A DNA stretch of 64,000 nt from Burhinus oedicnemus (GCA_008921705.1 VFFE01008918.1:2323028-2387027), one strand, 5' to 3'; counted from the first letter of the stretch, positions 24,351 through 37,563 are shown. The notes: generated by a model not told the origin, from the letters alone. Numbers and translations are program-made.

Positions 24351-26024
24351 TTGGAGAAAGAAAAAAAAATAATTATGAGACATCAAAACCAAACAGAAGT
24401 AATCAAGCTGTCTTTATTTCTGACCATAAATTATCATCAGATGATATATATACTATTCACATTCCTCTGTTAGGACTGCAGTTTCTTGAAAATGAGACAA
24501 ATTAATAAACTTTTGATCTCAGTAGTATGATACATTCCAAAATCTCACATGAACTGTTTTAAGAATAAAACTTAATTCCTGTCTTTAAAACCTTGCAAGC
24601 CAGGCTTAAGCCAATATATAACTCTGTTGAAACAAATCCAGCTTCGTCTTCTTTTTATGAAGAGAGGAATAAATTTGTATTCAGATAATATGCTTAAATT
24701 TTATTGCAGTCATACCATTTAGCAAAAAGCATACACTGAAATAAAAATGACCTAAAGCAATACTCCTAGTAGTGAAATAATTTCATAGCTAGATTGAACG
24801 AAGCTGAAAGGATCATCATTCCCATCTTTTAAAAAAAAAAAAAAAAAATTAAAAAAATTCCAAGGGTGAAGACCCTATTATTGAAATACGGGAGTACAAA
24901 GAAAACACATGGGTCTACATTTTTATTTTGGAGAGGTCGTCTTTTGGCCCCTACCATTGTTTGACGTACTGCTCAGATGACCTAGCTATATCTAAAGATG
25001 TATTAAATGCTAAAAGTCCATGTTTGGAGAAGACCAGTGCTTGTGCCTGGTAACTAAGTGAAGAGGAATAAAAAGAAATAACATATGCACTTGTTTTAGA
25101 GAGCACTCATTCAGAGAGGTATATAATACAGCTCAAGCTTACAGTACAGCCAGGTCCTTTATAGCAAACCCCATGTTTCTACCACCTAGTAGATTAAAAC
25201 TACCAATACTGAATAGGCATTGCAAATATCAAGTTCATTTGGCAATTAGGAAAATAACCTTTTGAGATTTATATCTGACTCTGGCAAAGTAAGGAGAGAC
25301 GTATATAACTTAAGGCATAAAAAGTTGTACCATTGACTAATGGCTAATAATTTGCTGTTTATGATGAAAAATAGAAATTGCAATAAATATGACTGTATTA
25401 ATTTATTAGAAGACCATGTGAAAGCGTAGGTATTTCGTGACTGTTTATTATTTTTACAGTGCTTTTTTTCCTACTATTATTATTTATAGTCTAGGAGTAC
25501 TTGTAAGTCATATCTAGGAACGGGACTCCATCACTTCAGGAACTTCAAAAATAATCAGGTCACTCAAAAAAAATTTACCTAATTTTAATGACTTAAAAAT
25601 TTACATGGCTAGTCTAAGCAATTTCACCTAGGATCCTTCCTTAACAAAGCCAGACTCTATCAGGTGGCTAAGTACCCCTTTCTGAGATAGGTGAGGTGAT
25701 TTGTCGGTCTTAGAGACGGATTGCTTAATCTACAAGTGTGTGTTAAAGGTGTGTGTAGGTGGGGAGAGGGCACATAAAGCAAGCCAGGTGGCCTAACACA
25801 GGGTAAAAAAAGAGGACCAACTGAGAAGCATCTTAATTTTTCATATGCTCCAGAGAAGATGATAGCCTGACCTCATCAGTAGGATGCAGATAACAGCTTC
25901 ATCTTTGCCACCATTGTTGTACTGTGCACTGCCTTCCACCCTCAGTATTTCAGTAATTGTTCCATTTCCAAACCTTTACTGATACAAAGTAGAAGGTAGG
26001 TCTTACACTGGATACTTACACTCA
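24351..26024. other. AT-rich non-coding stretch, no gene recognised
   Basis: AT-rich DNA with an A run at 24831-24848 and scattered short homopolymers. No frame, repeat family or regulatory site can be supported. Confidence 0.55.
24831..24848. repeat. Poly(A) run of 18
   Basis: Eighteen A residues followed by TT and another seven A residues. No gene-like or SINE-like sequence precedes it, so it is not a convincing retroposon tail. Confidence 0.8.
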
Positions 26025-26505
26025 GTACCCTTGGGTAGATCCCATCCAGCCCTATAGACTTGTGTGTCTAATTGGCGTAGCAGGTCACTCACCATTTCCC
26101 CTTGGTTTATGGGGCTTCATTCTACTCCCTGTCCCTGTTTCCAGCTCAGAGGGCTGGGTACCTGGTGAACAACTGGTCTTACTATTAATGACTGAGGCAA
26201 AGAAGGCAATAAATACCTCTGCCTTTTCACTATGTCACTATGTTTCTTCCCACATTCAATTGAAGATGGAGATTGTCCTTAGCCCTCCTTTTTTTGCTGC
26301 TGTATTTATACAATATTTTTTATTGTCTTTTATGGCAGTAGCCATATTAAGTTCTAGCTGGGTTTTGGCCTTCCTAATTTTCTCCTTGTAGTCCTCCTGA
26401 GTGGCCTGCCCCTTCTTCCAAAGGTCATAAACTCTTTTTTTTCCTGAGTTCCAGTCAAAGCTCTTGCCATATTCCTTCTTTTGTTTTTCAAATTTTGTTC
26501 AGTCT
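26025..26505 (-). mobile_element. Old CR1 fragment covering the ORF2 endonuclease-RT linker
   Basis: The minus strand encodes a decayed piece of the CR1 ORF2 linker. Reading from 26505 downward, ALTGTQEKK is followed in a shifted frame by the equivalent of VYDLWKKGQA, then a LRTISIF-type segment. EKAEVFIAFFAS (about 26175-26212) matches EKAEVLNAFFAS and lies just before GLDGIYPRV-like sequence near 26030-26050, where DGIHPRV is expected. Several frameshifts and small deletions are present. It lacks both the endonuclease and the 3' end, so it is an internal fragment truncated at both sides. Confidence 0.75.
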
Positions 26506-28580
26506 TGCATGCTATTAAAAGCCTGGCCTCAACATGCAACAATATCTTTATTACATTACTCTTCAACATACTGTACCATTACAAACTTAATAAACTGATC
26601 TAAAACACCAAAAGGCTTGTACTAGATTTGCAATTTTTTTATACATAATTTTTGGAATTAAAATGGAAATTCTGGGTGTGTCGGCTAGTTCATCTTTTGC
26701 TTTTCCCATTGTGATGAAGTTCTTTTCTTTATACCTTTTCTGGGCATTTTTTCATTTCTATTTTTATTCAATATAATGTGTGAAACACATTGAAAATGTG
26801 TGTAGCTACGTATAGACCTTTTTTCCTTTTTTTTTTTAATCTGTCTCTTCATCGCAGAGTGACCTCATTTCTTCTTTCCTCATCCACCAGGTTCCCCATT
26901 CCCATTCAAGTACTCTGTCAATCAAATTATTCTTTTTTTTCCCTGCATTAGAATTGAAAGTCTCTGTTTCAATTTGACAGGGAGTAGAATCATTTTTAAG
27001 TCTGTGAGAACAGGCTAAGTTCCTTAGAAACTCAGTGCTTTGAGTCTCCTCCCATACAAGAGGCCTATCCTTGTTTCCCTTCCCCATAGTGGTTCTGTAA
27101 AGCGTTTATCTTTAGACTGTGTGTTGCAGAGAACATGTTTTTAAATCCTTATAAAGGGTTTAGGTAACTGTAGTTTCTGTCCTCAGTTAATATAAGTAAT
27201 CATGATTATATGATGAAAAAGCTATATGTGGAAGAAGAGGGATGGAATGCATTCTCTGTATTAGATATAAAACACATAAGTAAAGAATTTGAGATAATTT
27301 ACCTTACTTTTTTGAACGAGGAATTCACTCCTTACCTATGGAATTTGTGTGCCAAGAAGAGTTTCCCTATTACTCTCAATCAGTACATAAGGCATTTGTT
27401 CACTTAACCACAGGAGGAAATGACACAAGGAATTAGATAACATTCGTGTTAAAACCCTAGCAGAAGACAGGTACTAACAAAGATGTATTTTATATGACTC
27501 CATAGCAGACTGGATGTTCCATGCTAAATAATAGAAATCTATCTTCATTGAGGCAGGGGAGTTTATCATTCAGAAGTGACATAGGGAAAGAAAGTTGTAA
27601 AGAGCAATTGGTCACCATTTTAAAATAAAAATAAATATTATGTCTTGAGTAATTTTATGATTTATTTGTTTTATAGAATTAAATATTTTTTAAGTTGTCA
27701 GGTCTCCTCAGCCCTCACTCTCTGCTCTATAGATTGATCTTTTGACATTTGAAGTGTCCCCTATCTTTATTTAGCTCCTGCTGCTTTTCTTATATTTCTT
27801 CAGTTACAGGCCAGTTATCATCTGATATAGGTTCACATGGAAAAGATGAAGTCACTAAAGTCAATTTAAACCAGCTAAGGAGCTGTTCCTAATGCAGCTA
27901 ATATGATCCACTCGCTACGCTTTTAAGATGTTTGCTGAATTATTTTATGATGTTATATGTATCTATGACAGCTACATGTATAATGGGACCTTTCACTAAA
28001 ATCTTGGAAATGACTGCAGTATCGCTGCTCTGCATAGGAGAAACTGAAGGTTCTAAATTCGTTTTGCACGTGTAAAAGCCAAATCCCACTAAATTTTCTT
28101 TAATCAACAAATGATCACCGACTCAGACATACAGGCGAAAGATGATGTGTGAAAAAATGGGACTGAACACCTGGCTTCAACCTTTAAGCAAATATATATA
28201 TATTTAAATATGCATTAGACATAAATAACATTCCAGTGCCTGGATTCTCTGCTGCAAAGATGCAGGCTTCCAGTCCTTCTGTCAGGTCGGAGAGTAGCCA
28301 AATTCAATGACTGGTGCTGTGAGGAAAGAAGAAAAAACTCTTCTTGCTTGTAGCATTTCTGAGTTCAGACAGAATGGCTAAATTCAGCTGTGTGTGGGGA
28401 TACAGAGCTGCTAACTGGCCACAGTAAACCGATCATGAGAGATGGCAGAAATGACCTGTTCATCACTTGGCAGTGACAGCAAGATTGTAACAGTGACCTA
28501 TTATATACTAGGTACCATACTATCTAATATCTGTATAATTAATTACACTTTTATATCTTTTTTCTTAAGTTTTTTTCTGG

Positions 28581-28625
28581 TTTTGTTTGTTTGTTTGTTT
28601 GTTTTTGTTTGTTTGTTTGTTTTTT
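28581..28625. repeat. (TTTG)n microsatellite
   Basis: About ten TTTG/TTTTTG units, readable directly. Confidence 0.9.
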
Positions 28626-28914
28626 ACTTATCCATATTAATTGAATATCTGTTTTGGGGGCTTTTTTGGTAGCAATACGCTGAAAACCAAAATCTGTGTG
28701 GTCAGATTTTTCTTAGTTAACAGTAAAAACTATCTTCTGGCAGGCCTCAGCCTTTTTTTCCTAAAAATGAAAAAGCATGAGCTGAAGGCAGTCAAAGCTA
28801 AAACATTATGTGGCTGGACATGTCTCAGACATCTATGGCAGTAACTACTGTGTCTTTTTAAAATTATATAACTTGTGTTTCCATGCTTGATTTTTTCTTC
28901 TCATTTCACTGCAG

Positions 28915-28950
28915 AGTGTTCTTGATGGTGAGCCATGTGAAGGAGCTACG
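28915..28950 (+). other. Candidate 36-bp exon (weak)
   Basis: A strong acceptor context (TTTCTTCTCATTTCACTGCAG) and a strong donor (ACG|GTGAGTT) bracket 36 bp, a multiple of three. One frame reads SVLDGEPCEGAT. That frame stays open through the next candidate at 37470-37563 if the two are joined. I recognise no protein. It could be a micro-exon of a coding or non-coding transcript, or chance. Confidence 0.25.
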
Positions 28951-31900
28951 GTGAGTTAAACAAGTAACTTTGCTTCTGTTACATGAATTTAAACAGAGAT
29001 CTGATTAAAGCATAGAATTAACTAAAGCACTTAGTTTTTTGGTTTTGTGATAACAAATCCTTATTTTATAGCCTAGTTTAAAAAGAACAGACAGCTGTTC
29101 AGCCAGTTAACTTGACTCTTCTCTTGGTGTATTAAAAGCTAGCAACAGACCCAGGGGCACAAATCATTGCTTTCACTCAGCTAGCTGTGCATAGGTAAAA
29201 GAAATGGTGAATGCTAGGGGAAACAGTCCTTAAGTACAGGTATGGAAAATTTGGGTAAGACTTGTTATAGGATCCAGAGCCATGCTTTGGGAACATCCAC
29301 AGAGGAGAGTGTTTTATAATTATGTGTTCAAGATGTAAGAGACAGGATTGGTGCCTAACAAAAATTGCAGCCTCCTTGCACTTACTAGGCACTGATGATT
29401 TCCTCCTGTATTTTTTATATATTAACTCATTTATGTGAAAAGCGGGTATATAAGAAAATGCCTTGAAATCAAACCCACAGCATTTCATAACTAGTTTGAA
29501 TCAGCGAAACTAGCTATACAAGAAGGAAGCAATGCAGATTAAAGGCCAGTCTATGTTAGGGTATCTTCAGATTTTTCTCCAGTAGCACAGAACATTTCTT
29601 GGTTTTCATTACATTTTGTTTTCTTTTGTGTTCACTGGGAAATGCACTTTACATTGTTTCCTTTGTACTAAATGTTTGATTAATCTTCTCATAGTTCTCT
29701 GTATGTTTCTCTTTCACCGATGGAACTCCCTTCTTTGGCTCATTTATCACCAATAGGTTTTCCTGAATGTTAATCAAAGACTATATAACCTAGTGGGGAA
29801 AGCTCCTTGCCAGTCTGTCTTCAAAACCAGTTCAATAAAATCCTGTATCCATGAATTTCTTATACCTACTATGATATACAAGTAACTATATTTTATCAGT
29901 AATTGAAAGTAGTAAGGCAAATATAAAAATGCACACCTTTAGCCCTTCTAATAATATAGTTGACAGTATCCATACTTAATATGTGAATAAATATCAATTG
30001 TAATGGATGCATTCCTACCAACTTGTTAAAAATACATTATACATATATGTGTATATTCAGAGAGATTTAAAAAAAAAACCCAAAAACCACAACAAAACAT
30101 AAAGAATAAATGAAAGAGTTTGATTTGGAACTCCTCCTGTTTGCCAGCTGCTTTACATAATATACAAATTTTTTCCAGGATATGTATTTACCCAGTCATC
30201 AGAGAGACTGAAATGTAGGTAAACAATATACTACGTGTTTTGAAAACTAAGATATTTATGGCAGTAGAATAATTTTCCAAGCCCTTGTAGCTCTAGCATA
30301 AGGCGTGTTCATTATCAGATCCAACAACAGAGAATTTAAAAGAAAATATGCAACATGTATGTGTATATACATATTTATGTAATACACTGTTGAATGAAGG
30401 GATAAATATCAGAAAACCATTCACTTGCAATTAAAAATTGGAAAAGCACTATAAAAAGTAAATCATGCTTTAATACAAAAAAGAAGCAGGCTGGGAAAAT
30501 AAAAGTTAAGGCTTTCTGGTTTTGATATCATTATGTCATTTTTGGACGAACATTAACCCCACTGAATCAGTATGGAGTAACTCTTCACTCATACTGAAAT
30601 CAGTAAGATTACTCTCCAGCCCTTTGTCCTTAGTTTCTGGTAGCGTTGCCTTCTGAAACAGTTTGAACTGATAGACAACCTCAGAGCAAGCTTTGAGTAG
30701 GCACATTTGTCTTTGCATATGAAATCCTTCTTCACATTAATGCAGACACATAATCTTTTTCAGAATATAGAAATATTTACAATATAGTTAAATCTATAGA
30801 TTTAGATTCGATTAACATAATCTAGTTTGTGTTTCCTAGGGCATTACATTTACTTAGATATTAAAAGTTTTAAAATAGCAAAAGCATCACTCTATCACAA
30901 AACCCACAAGGAAATAGATGCAAATCTTGATTGTCTATGCAAACACTAATCTCACATTCCGTTTTCACATTTGAATTGAGCAGTGGAGGTTTGCTTTTGA
31001 ATTGAAATGCTATTGATATCAGCATGTGCTTATCAGCTCAGGATAGAGAAGTTGTCTCTGTTCCCATGCTCTTACAATTTGCAAAGAGGTTGTTGTTTCA
31101 AATGTTATTTTTTTTCTAGTAAAGGGACAGCTCATTAGATCTCATTACTAGTCAGCAGCTGTCACAGAGCATGGATTTCAAACTTATAGAAATACAACTC
31201 TTCACAAAAGCTTTCCCCAAAAATGGGGAAACAATTTATTTTGTCATTAACCTCAAATGACATTATACATGGCTGCATTTACACCTTTTGCTCTACTGAA
31301 GAGCATTTCAAAATTCAGTAGTTTAAACTTGTTTTATGGCATTTGTTCTCTTTAAAATACTGATTTCTGCTATTGGAAAACTAAACCAATAAATGAAGGG
31401 AAAAGAAAGATATTTCATCACCAAATTCTGTCACAAAAATAGGAGGAAAATATTTTATTTGATTCTCCTCACAGCATGTTTGCGAGGAAAGAGGGATTCC
31501 AGGGAATTCATTGCTTCAATCAAACCGAGAAGTGAACTTGAGGTAGAGAAGGTTGACCAGGCAACTCCCATTTGTACCATCAGAAGCTGTAAGGTTAGTG
31601 TGTTATATTGAGGAAAAAAGATGTCCAGGGAATGCTGGTAATGTAACTTCAGACTACAATAATGTTAATTTAACATTTCCAAAAAAGTGTATTCCCAAGG
31701 TCTTACTTCTGAAAAGTATTTTATAGACCTTTCATTAAAATAAGAAAAAATTAGGATTGTTATTTGCAAAGCTAGAAACGATATACAATGAACTTATTAT
31801 TTGAACATGTCTTTTGTCTTTTAAAAAATATAAAATGAGGAATTGTACACAGTGTTGCAGCTCCAGGTGTTAAAAACCACAGAAACTGGTCACCAAATGC

Positions 31901-32539
31901 TGTCATATCAAGCATTTTGCATGCTTAAGCAGAAACATGAGTTAGAGAGCCGTAACCAACACTTTCCAATTCATGGTGTCCCCATTAAAATCTGAAGGTC
32001 TAAGGGTGCTTACAGCAGACAATAGCTCCAGTAAGAAAAAAAAAATTGGCAGCTTCTCATGCAGTTTGTTAGACATTTTTTGAAAAAAAGGAGATGGAAA
32101 AGGACTGATTTACAACATAGCTTATGACTCCAACGACACTTTTCTGCATTTCTGTTTGATCCTTAACATCACAGACTTACTTTTCCTATCTCTTCTTTAC
32201 AAAGCATTTTACAGTTCTGTTTTGTTTGTTGTTTCCGTTTGATATAAAGCATATAGGTGTGCCAAATTAGTGTCTTCCACAGGAGAAAGGTGATCTGTTC
32301 TTTGTTGACTATTTTGACTTCTAAACAAATGTTTTCTCATTTTACCATCTGCCGCTTGCAAAATATTTACAGCATGTAACTAAGGAATTCTATTAAATAT
32401 TTAATAAAAAACACAATTTCCAATAACTATTATGTGTGACTGCCAAAACTTAGTCTAAAAGAAAATAGAATGGAACATTGAAGAAAGGTGTGTTATAAGA
32501 CCCACTTTTTAGGCTCTGAAGGGTGACACACGCAGCCTA

Positions 32540-34074
32540 TAGAGCCTGATGGCATCCACCTGAGGGTACTGAGGGAGCTGGCAGAAGTGCTCATCAAGCC
32601 ACTTTCCGTCATTTATCAGCGGTCCTGGCTAACCAGGGAGGTCCCAGTGGAATGCAGGTTAGCAAATGTGACACCCATCTACAAAAAGGGCTAGAAGGAG
32701 GATCCAGGGAACTACAGGCCTGTCAGTCTGACCTCAGTGCTAGGGAAGGCTGTGGAGCAGATCATCTTGAGAGGCATCATGTAGCACATGCAGGACAACC
32801 AGGTGATCAGGCCCAGTCAGCCTGGGTTTATGAAAGGCAGGTTCTGCTTGACTAACCTGATCTCCTCCTATGACAAGGTGACCAACTTGGTGGAGGAGGG
32901 AAAGGTTGTGGATGTTGTCTACCTAGACTTTACTAAAGCCTTTGACCCCGTTACCCACAGCATTCTCCTGGAGAAACTGGCTGCTCATGGCTTGAACGGG
33001 CATATTGTTCACCGGGAAAAAGCTGGCTGGAAGGCCAGGCCCAAAGAATTGTAATGAATGGAGTTAAATCCAGTTGGTGGCAAGTCTCAGGTGGTGTTCC
33101 CCAGGGCTCAGTGCTGGGACCAGTTCTGTTTAATATTACAATCAATGATCTGGACAAGGGGATCGAGTCCACCCTTAGTAACTTTGCAGATGACACCAAG
33201 TTGGGTGGGAGTGTTGATCTGCTTGAGAGTAGAAAGGCTCTACAGGGGGATCTGGACAGGCTGGGTCAATAGGCCAAGGCCAATGATATGAGGTTCAACA
33301 AGGCCAGGTGCCGGGTTCTGCATCTGGGTCACAACAACCCCATTCAAAGCTACAGGCTTGGGGAAGAGTGGCCAGAAAGCTGCCTAGTGGAAAAGGACCT
33401 GGGGGTGTTGGTCGACAGCTGGTTGAATATCAGTCAGCAGTGTGCCCAGGTGGCCAAAAGGGCCAATAGCATCCTGGCTTGTATCAGAAATAGTGTGGCC
33501 AGCAGGACTAGCGAAGTGATTGTCACCCTGTACTCGGCACCGGTGAGGCCCCACCTCGAATACAGTGTTCAGTTTTGGGCCCCTCCCTACAAGAAAGACA
33601 TTGAGGTGCTGGAGTGTGTCCAAAGAAGGGCAACGAAGCTGGTGAAGGGTCTAGAGCACAAGTCTTGTGAGGAGTAGCTGAGGGACCTGGGGTTGTTTAG
33701 CCTGGAGAAAAGGAGGCTGAGGGGAGACCTTATTACTCTCTACAGCTACCTGAAGAGGGAGGCTGTAGCGAGGTGGGGGACCATCTCTTCTCCCAAGTAA
33801 CAAGTGATAGGATAAGAGGAAATGGCCTCAAGTTGTGCCAGGAGTGGGTTAGATTGGATATTAGGAAAAATTTCTTCATGGAAAGGGCTATCAAACATTG
33901 GAACAGGCTGCCCAGGGAAACAATTGAATCACCATTCCTGGAGGTATTTAAAAGATGGGTAGACATGTTTCTTAGGAACATGGTTTAGTGGTGGACTTGG
34001 CAGTGCTAGGTTAACAGTTGGACTTGATGATCTTAAAGTTCCCTTCCAACCTAATTACTCTATGATTCTATGAA
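32540..34074 (+). mobile_element. CR1 LINE, 5'-truncated copy
   Basis: Begins abruptly within the RT domain ([14 protein letters not shown] at about 32545-32585) and runs to a CR1 3' end: CCCTTCCAACCTAATTAC followed by ATGATTCTATGAA near 34074. The length of about 1.5 kb is typical of 5' truncation during target-primed reverse transcription. The tail unit (ATTCTATG) differs from that of the copy at 4395, indicating another subfamily. Confidence 0.93.
32545..33990 (+). pseudogene. CR1 ORF2 fragment (reverse transcriptase, C-terminal part)
   Basis: RT motifs in order: [13 protein letters not shown], motif [10 protein letters not shown] (about 32924-32946), [14 protein letters not shown] (about 33091), and the catalytic FADD at 33183-33194. 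The C-terminal region follows with [40 protein letters not shown] and HWNRLPRE. Stops occur at 32692-32694 and 32782-32784. A frameshift lies near 33052, with stops at 33270-33272 (Trp expected) and about 33675, and a further frameshift near 33680-33780. RT catalytic residues are intact, but the endonuclease is absent and the frame is broken throughout, so the fragment cannot be functional. Confidence 0.9.
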
Positions 34075-34568
34075 TAAGCATATTTGGATATTTTATGGAC
34101 AAAGGAATGTTACTTACTTTGACAATTGAGATTTGCCCTTGGGCTGAAAAAAAAAGAAGTAAAAGAAAGCTTCCTGGAATGTATTTAATTTACCTGAATG
34201 ACTCATTTGGTAAATTAATCAAGAATATGACTCAAAATATATATGAAAGCGATCATGATTGGTTCTTAAAATTTGGATTGCATGCATGTGACATTAACCT
34301 AACAATACCAACAGCCAGGATAATGCAGCCTTAAGTAAGATTTTGTACAGGAATACCTATGTTCCATCTATAATACTCTATGATACTTAGGGCATGTGAC
34401 AGATCCTGCACCACCCATGCACACTTGGGACCTTTTGGTTTCATGCCCACATAGCAGATTTCCAGTCGTCTGCCAGGGATAGGACTTGTAGCTAGAATGA
34501 ATTGTAACCACCTGAGGAGGTATGCTGGATTTCTGAGCTGTGTCTGGAGAAGCCAGGCACTGCAGAAT

Positions 34569-34880
34569 AAAATCATAGAATCACAGAATAATTTGCATTG
34601 GAAAGGACCTTTAAAGGTCACGTTGTTCAACCCCCCTGCAGTGAGCAGGGACATTGTCAACTAGATCAGGTTGCTCAGATCCCCGTCCAACCTGACCTTG
34701 ATTGTTTCCAGGAATGGGGTATCTACCACCTCTTTGGGCAACCTGTGCCAGTGTTTCACCACCCTCATTGTAAAAAATTTCTTCCTTCTATCTAGTTTGA
34801 ATCTGCCTTCTTTTAGTTTAAAACCATTACCCCTTGTCCTATGGCAAGAGGCCCTACTAAAAAGTTTGTCCCTGAAATGC
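34569..34880 (-). mobile_element. CR1 LINE 3'-end fragment
   Basis: Starts with the reversed CR1 tail (ATCATAGAATCACAGAATA) and the hallmark GGAAAGGACCTTTAAAGGTCA. On the minus strand it continues into the ORF2 C-terminus, with residues such as GNGFKLKEGRFKLDRRKKFF and VVKHWHRLPKEVV. About 0.3 kb long. It lies about 500 bp from the 3' end of the + strand copy at 32540-34074, in tail-to-tail orientation. Confidence 0.9.
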
Positions 34881-35454
34881 TGACGTGTTTTTTGAGGGGT
34901 CATCAGAGTCATCATACCCAGCTTTATGTAGCTTAAAATGTTTTTGTGAATTTCTGCTCATCACTGAAGTCTCTGTTGTCAAAGGAAAGAGCTAGACATC
35001 TCCAAAAGGTGATTCAGCTCCCTTGCAGGTGACTCCCAATACACCAATAAAGCTAGATGAGAAGACCCTGCCTCTATACACCATCATGCTTACAGTGAAG
35101 CTATTAGAGGATAGGAATTTATCACAACTGTCTTATTTTCTGTATTTGTAAAGAAACTAATGAATCACATTAGTTTATATGAAGATCCTGATCCCATGGT
35201 AGGTGTTGGGAATGCTCTGAGTGCATTGGCCAGACAGAAGATTTAGGGAGAGGGACATCTAACTTCTGAATCCTTGCCAAGCTAAATAGGACTTTTTAAG
35301 CAATAAGCTGAGCTATGGAGAATGTAGTGTCCTCTGCCAATATCCAGTTATGACACTTTCAGAAAGTCTAAAAGTAAAAATAGTGATATCTGCAGAGTAC
35401 AAGTGCTTCCACAATGAAGTGGCCTTGAGATCACAACTTAGGCATGTAAGTCCT

Positions 35455-35545
35455 TTTCTGATACCTAGATTTATGTGATATGCCAAAGATCACAAAGGCA
35501 ATCCATGGCAGAGAAAGGATTTGACCCAAGGCCTCAACTCCTGAG
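35455..35545 (-). mobile_element. Possible MIR-like SINE remnant
   Basis: CCAAAGATCACAAAGGCAATCCATGGCAGAGAAAGGATTTGACCC parallels the reverse-complement MIR core (cc-aaggtcacacagc..gtggcagagc..ggatt-gaaccc). Strongly diverged; recognised by pattern only. Confidence 0.5.
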
Positions 35546-37469
35546 CTAATATTTGAAATACTCTACAAATCAGTCTTTCTTTTTGACAGTTCACTATGTG
35601 AGAATGTAATTTGTTTCTAAGCAAAACATGTTCCAGATGGTTTGCATTTGTAACCATGCTTGAGGAAGAATTACGAATGTACTTGTTTGGCTTCCATGTT
35701 AGAATTACATGATGAAATACTTGCCATTTATGAGTGTCTGGACTTAATATTTACATACAGTTGTCACTTTCTAGAATCAGATTCATACCTATTTTTACCA
35801 TAGCGGCACTTGATAGAAACTATGTTGCATAGGCATGGACACAAAAGACTTTTTGCTAGTAATGAAGATGTCTGAAACTTAATTGCTCCACAGTCCAGGA
35901 TTTTGCGACTACCAGTATCCTAAGCAAGCTTCTGCTGAATTTTTCAAAATGTGGGAATGTTTTCAAATTTGTGGGAATTTGGTCAAACTTTGAACTGAAA
36001 ATATAGGAGGAATATAAATGAAGGGGAAAACAGTTTTTTTTAACATTTATTGTAAAATATATGGTGTACCTCAAACTAAAACAGTTCAACTAGATTCAGC
36101 AGACCGTATTTTTGTACTTAACTCCTCCAAGAACATCCCATGATATTTCAGGTCATATTCCTGAACCACGTAGCTAGATTAGAACATCAGCCAGGAACTA
36201 GCTTGCAGGATGCTGGACTGATAAATATTTCCCTTTGAAATTCAAGCCAAATCTCCATTTAACAGGAAATTAACATTTTTTAATCGAATAAGCTGATTTA
36301 ACATCTTAGGTGATTTCAATTTTAATATTAATATCTTAATTATCATCTGAAGGTGTGATAACAATAATTATGGGTTTGTGTACTAATTCTGTCTTTTTTT
36401 TTAAAGTACTATTCAACAGTTTTACATTGTGTAAACAAAGGGTGTCTTTCTCTGCTTTATCACAATTTATGATCTCTTTGTGGAGATTATATGGTTTGTG
36501 ATTTCCTTTTCAAAATCCTAATCAAAGATCTCTAGTAAGATCTCTGACAGGATGAAACCAATGGTCTTTACTTTGAAGCAGACACAATGGAGAAGGCCAT
36601 GAAATCTTGGGAGATAGGGGAGTAAGAATGCCATTTTTGCAATAGCCAAGTCTACTTAGCCATAGTGAAAGACAGCAAATTTCAACTGATGAAGGAAAAT
36701 AATGGTTTTCTAAAAAAATTTACCAGAAATTCATTGTAACAAAAAGTCATTCACTGAATTTTTGAAAAATGTAAAACTTGGTCGGTGAAATACAGAGTAT
36801 TGTCTTAGGAAAAAAATCCAACCAAACAGGAGACCAAAAATGAAATGCCATTTTTGGTAAAAAAAAAAAAAAAGTTCATCTTTCATAAGGTATGTTTATA
36901 AAACAGAAGTTTATAAAGCTAATAAAACAATGATTTTGTTTTTCTCTAAAGTTGCTTTGTCTAAAAATCATTCGTGGTCCTACTTCTGTTGAGACTGTGG
37001 GTAAACAGCTTCACAAAAAAGAATAAATCTTTCTTATTCATTTTATTGTTTAATTAGACAGCAGTCCTCTTAGGACAAGGTGACCCTTATTACAGTGATT
37101 GCACAGCCCTAGTTGTGATTGAAATCTCTGACTGTTATGGCATGCAGCAGTAGTAACGTGTCTGTCTGATTGTGGATGACTGAAACTGTTAAAGAAGAGC
37201 TTGTACATCACAAAGTTCTTCCTCTGGCTGTCCGTAGAAGAAAATTTTATTCTTTAAATATAGAATAGTTGAAAGCTGTATAACTAAACAAAGGTCTATA
37301 TGCAGTGGGTGATGCAGTAAATTAGCAATGTATGAGAACTAAAAATAACCAAAACTTACAGAACAGTTGATGAGTTCCTTAAAGTAAATTGCTTTTCATA
37401 CTATCACTAAAGCTAAAGCAATTATGATTTATACTAAGTATATAGCAAATAACTTAATTTATTTTTCAG

Positions 37470-37563
37470 GCTATTTCAAAAGAAGACACCCGACATCAGT
37501 TTAACATGGTGTTCTTGCCACAAAATTTCTCTACTGTGCTACATACTCAATGTGCCGTGACAG
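37470..37563 (+). other. Candidate 94-bp exon (weak)
   Basis: Acceptor TTAATTTATTTTTCAG and donor ACAG|GTACAT bracket 94 bp. One frame is open throughout (begins AISKEDTRHQF, ends TQCAVT). It joins in phase with the candidate exon at 28915-28950 to give about 43 open codons. No protein family recognised. Weak evidence, since AT-rich DNA often yields such intervals. Confidence 0.22.

Larger units (their letters stand above)
26506..32539. other. AT-rich non-coding stretch with one possible exon
   Basis: AT-rich DNA with an AT run at 28195-28206 and a TTTG repeat at 28581-28625. A splice-flanked 36-bp interval at 28915-28950 is listed separately. Short frames such as 27210-27407 show no family signature. 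No repeat family was recognised. Confidence 0.5.

Noticed and set aside
28581..28625. Reading frame through the TTTG repeat (residue pattern rich in Leu, Phe, Val, Cys) as a membrane protein
   Set aside because: The hydrophobic run is a by-product of translating a T/G microsatellite.
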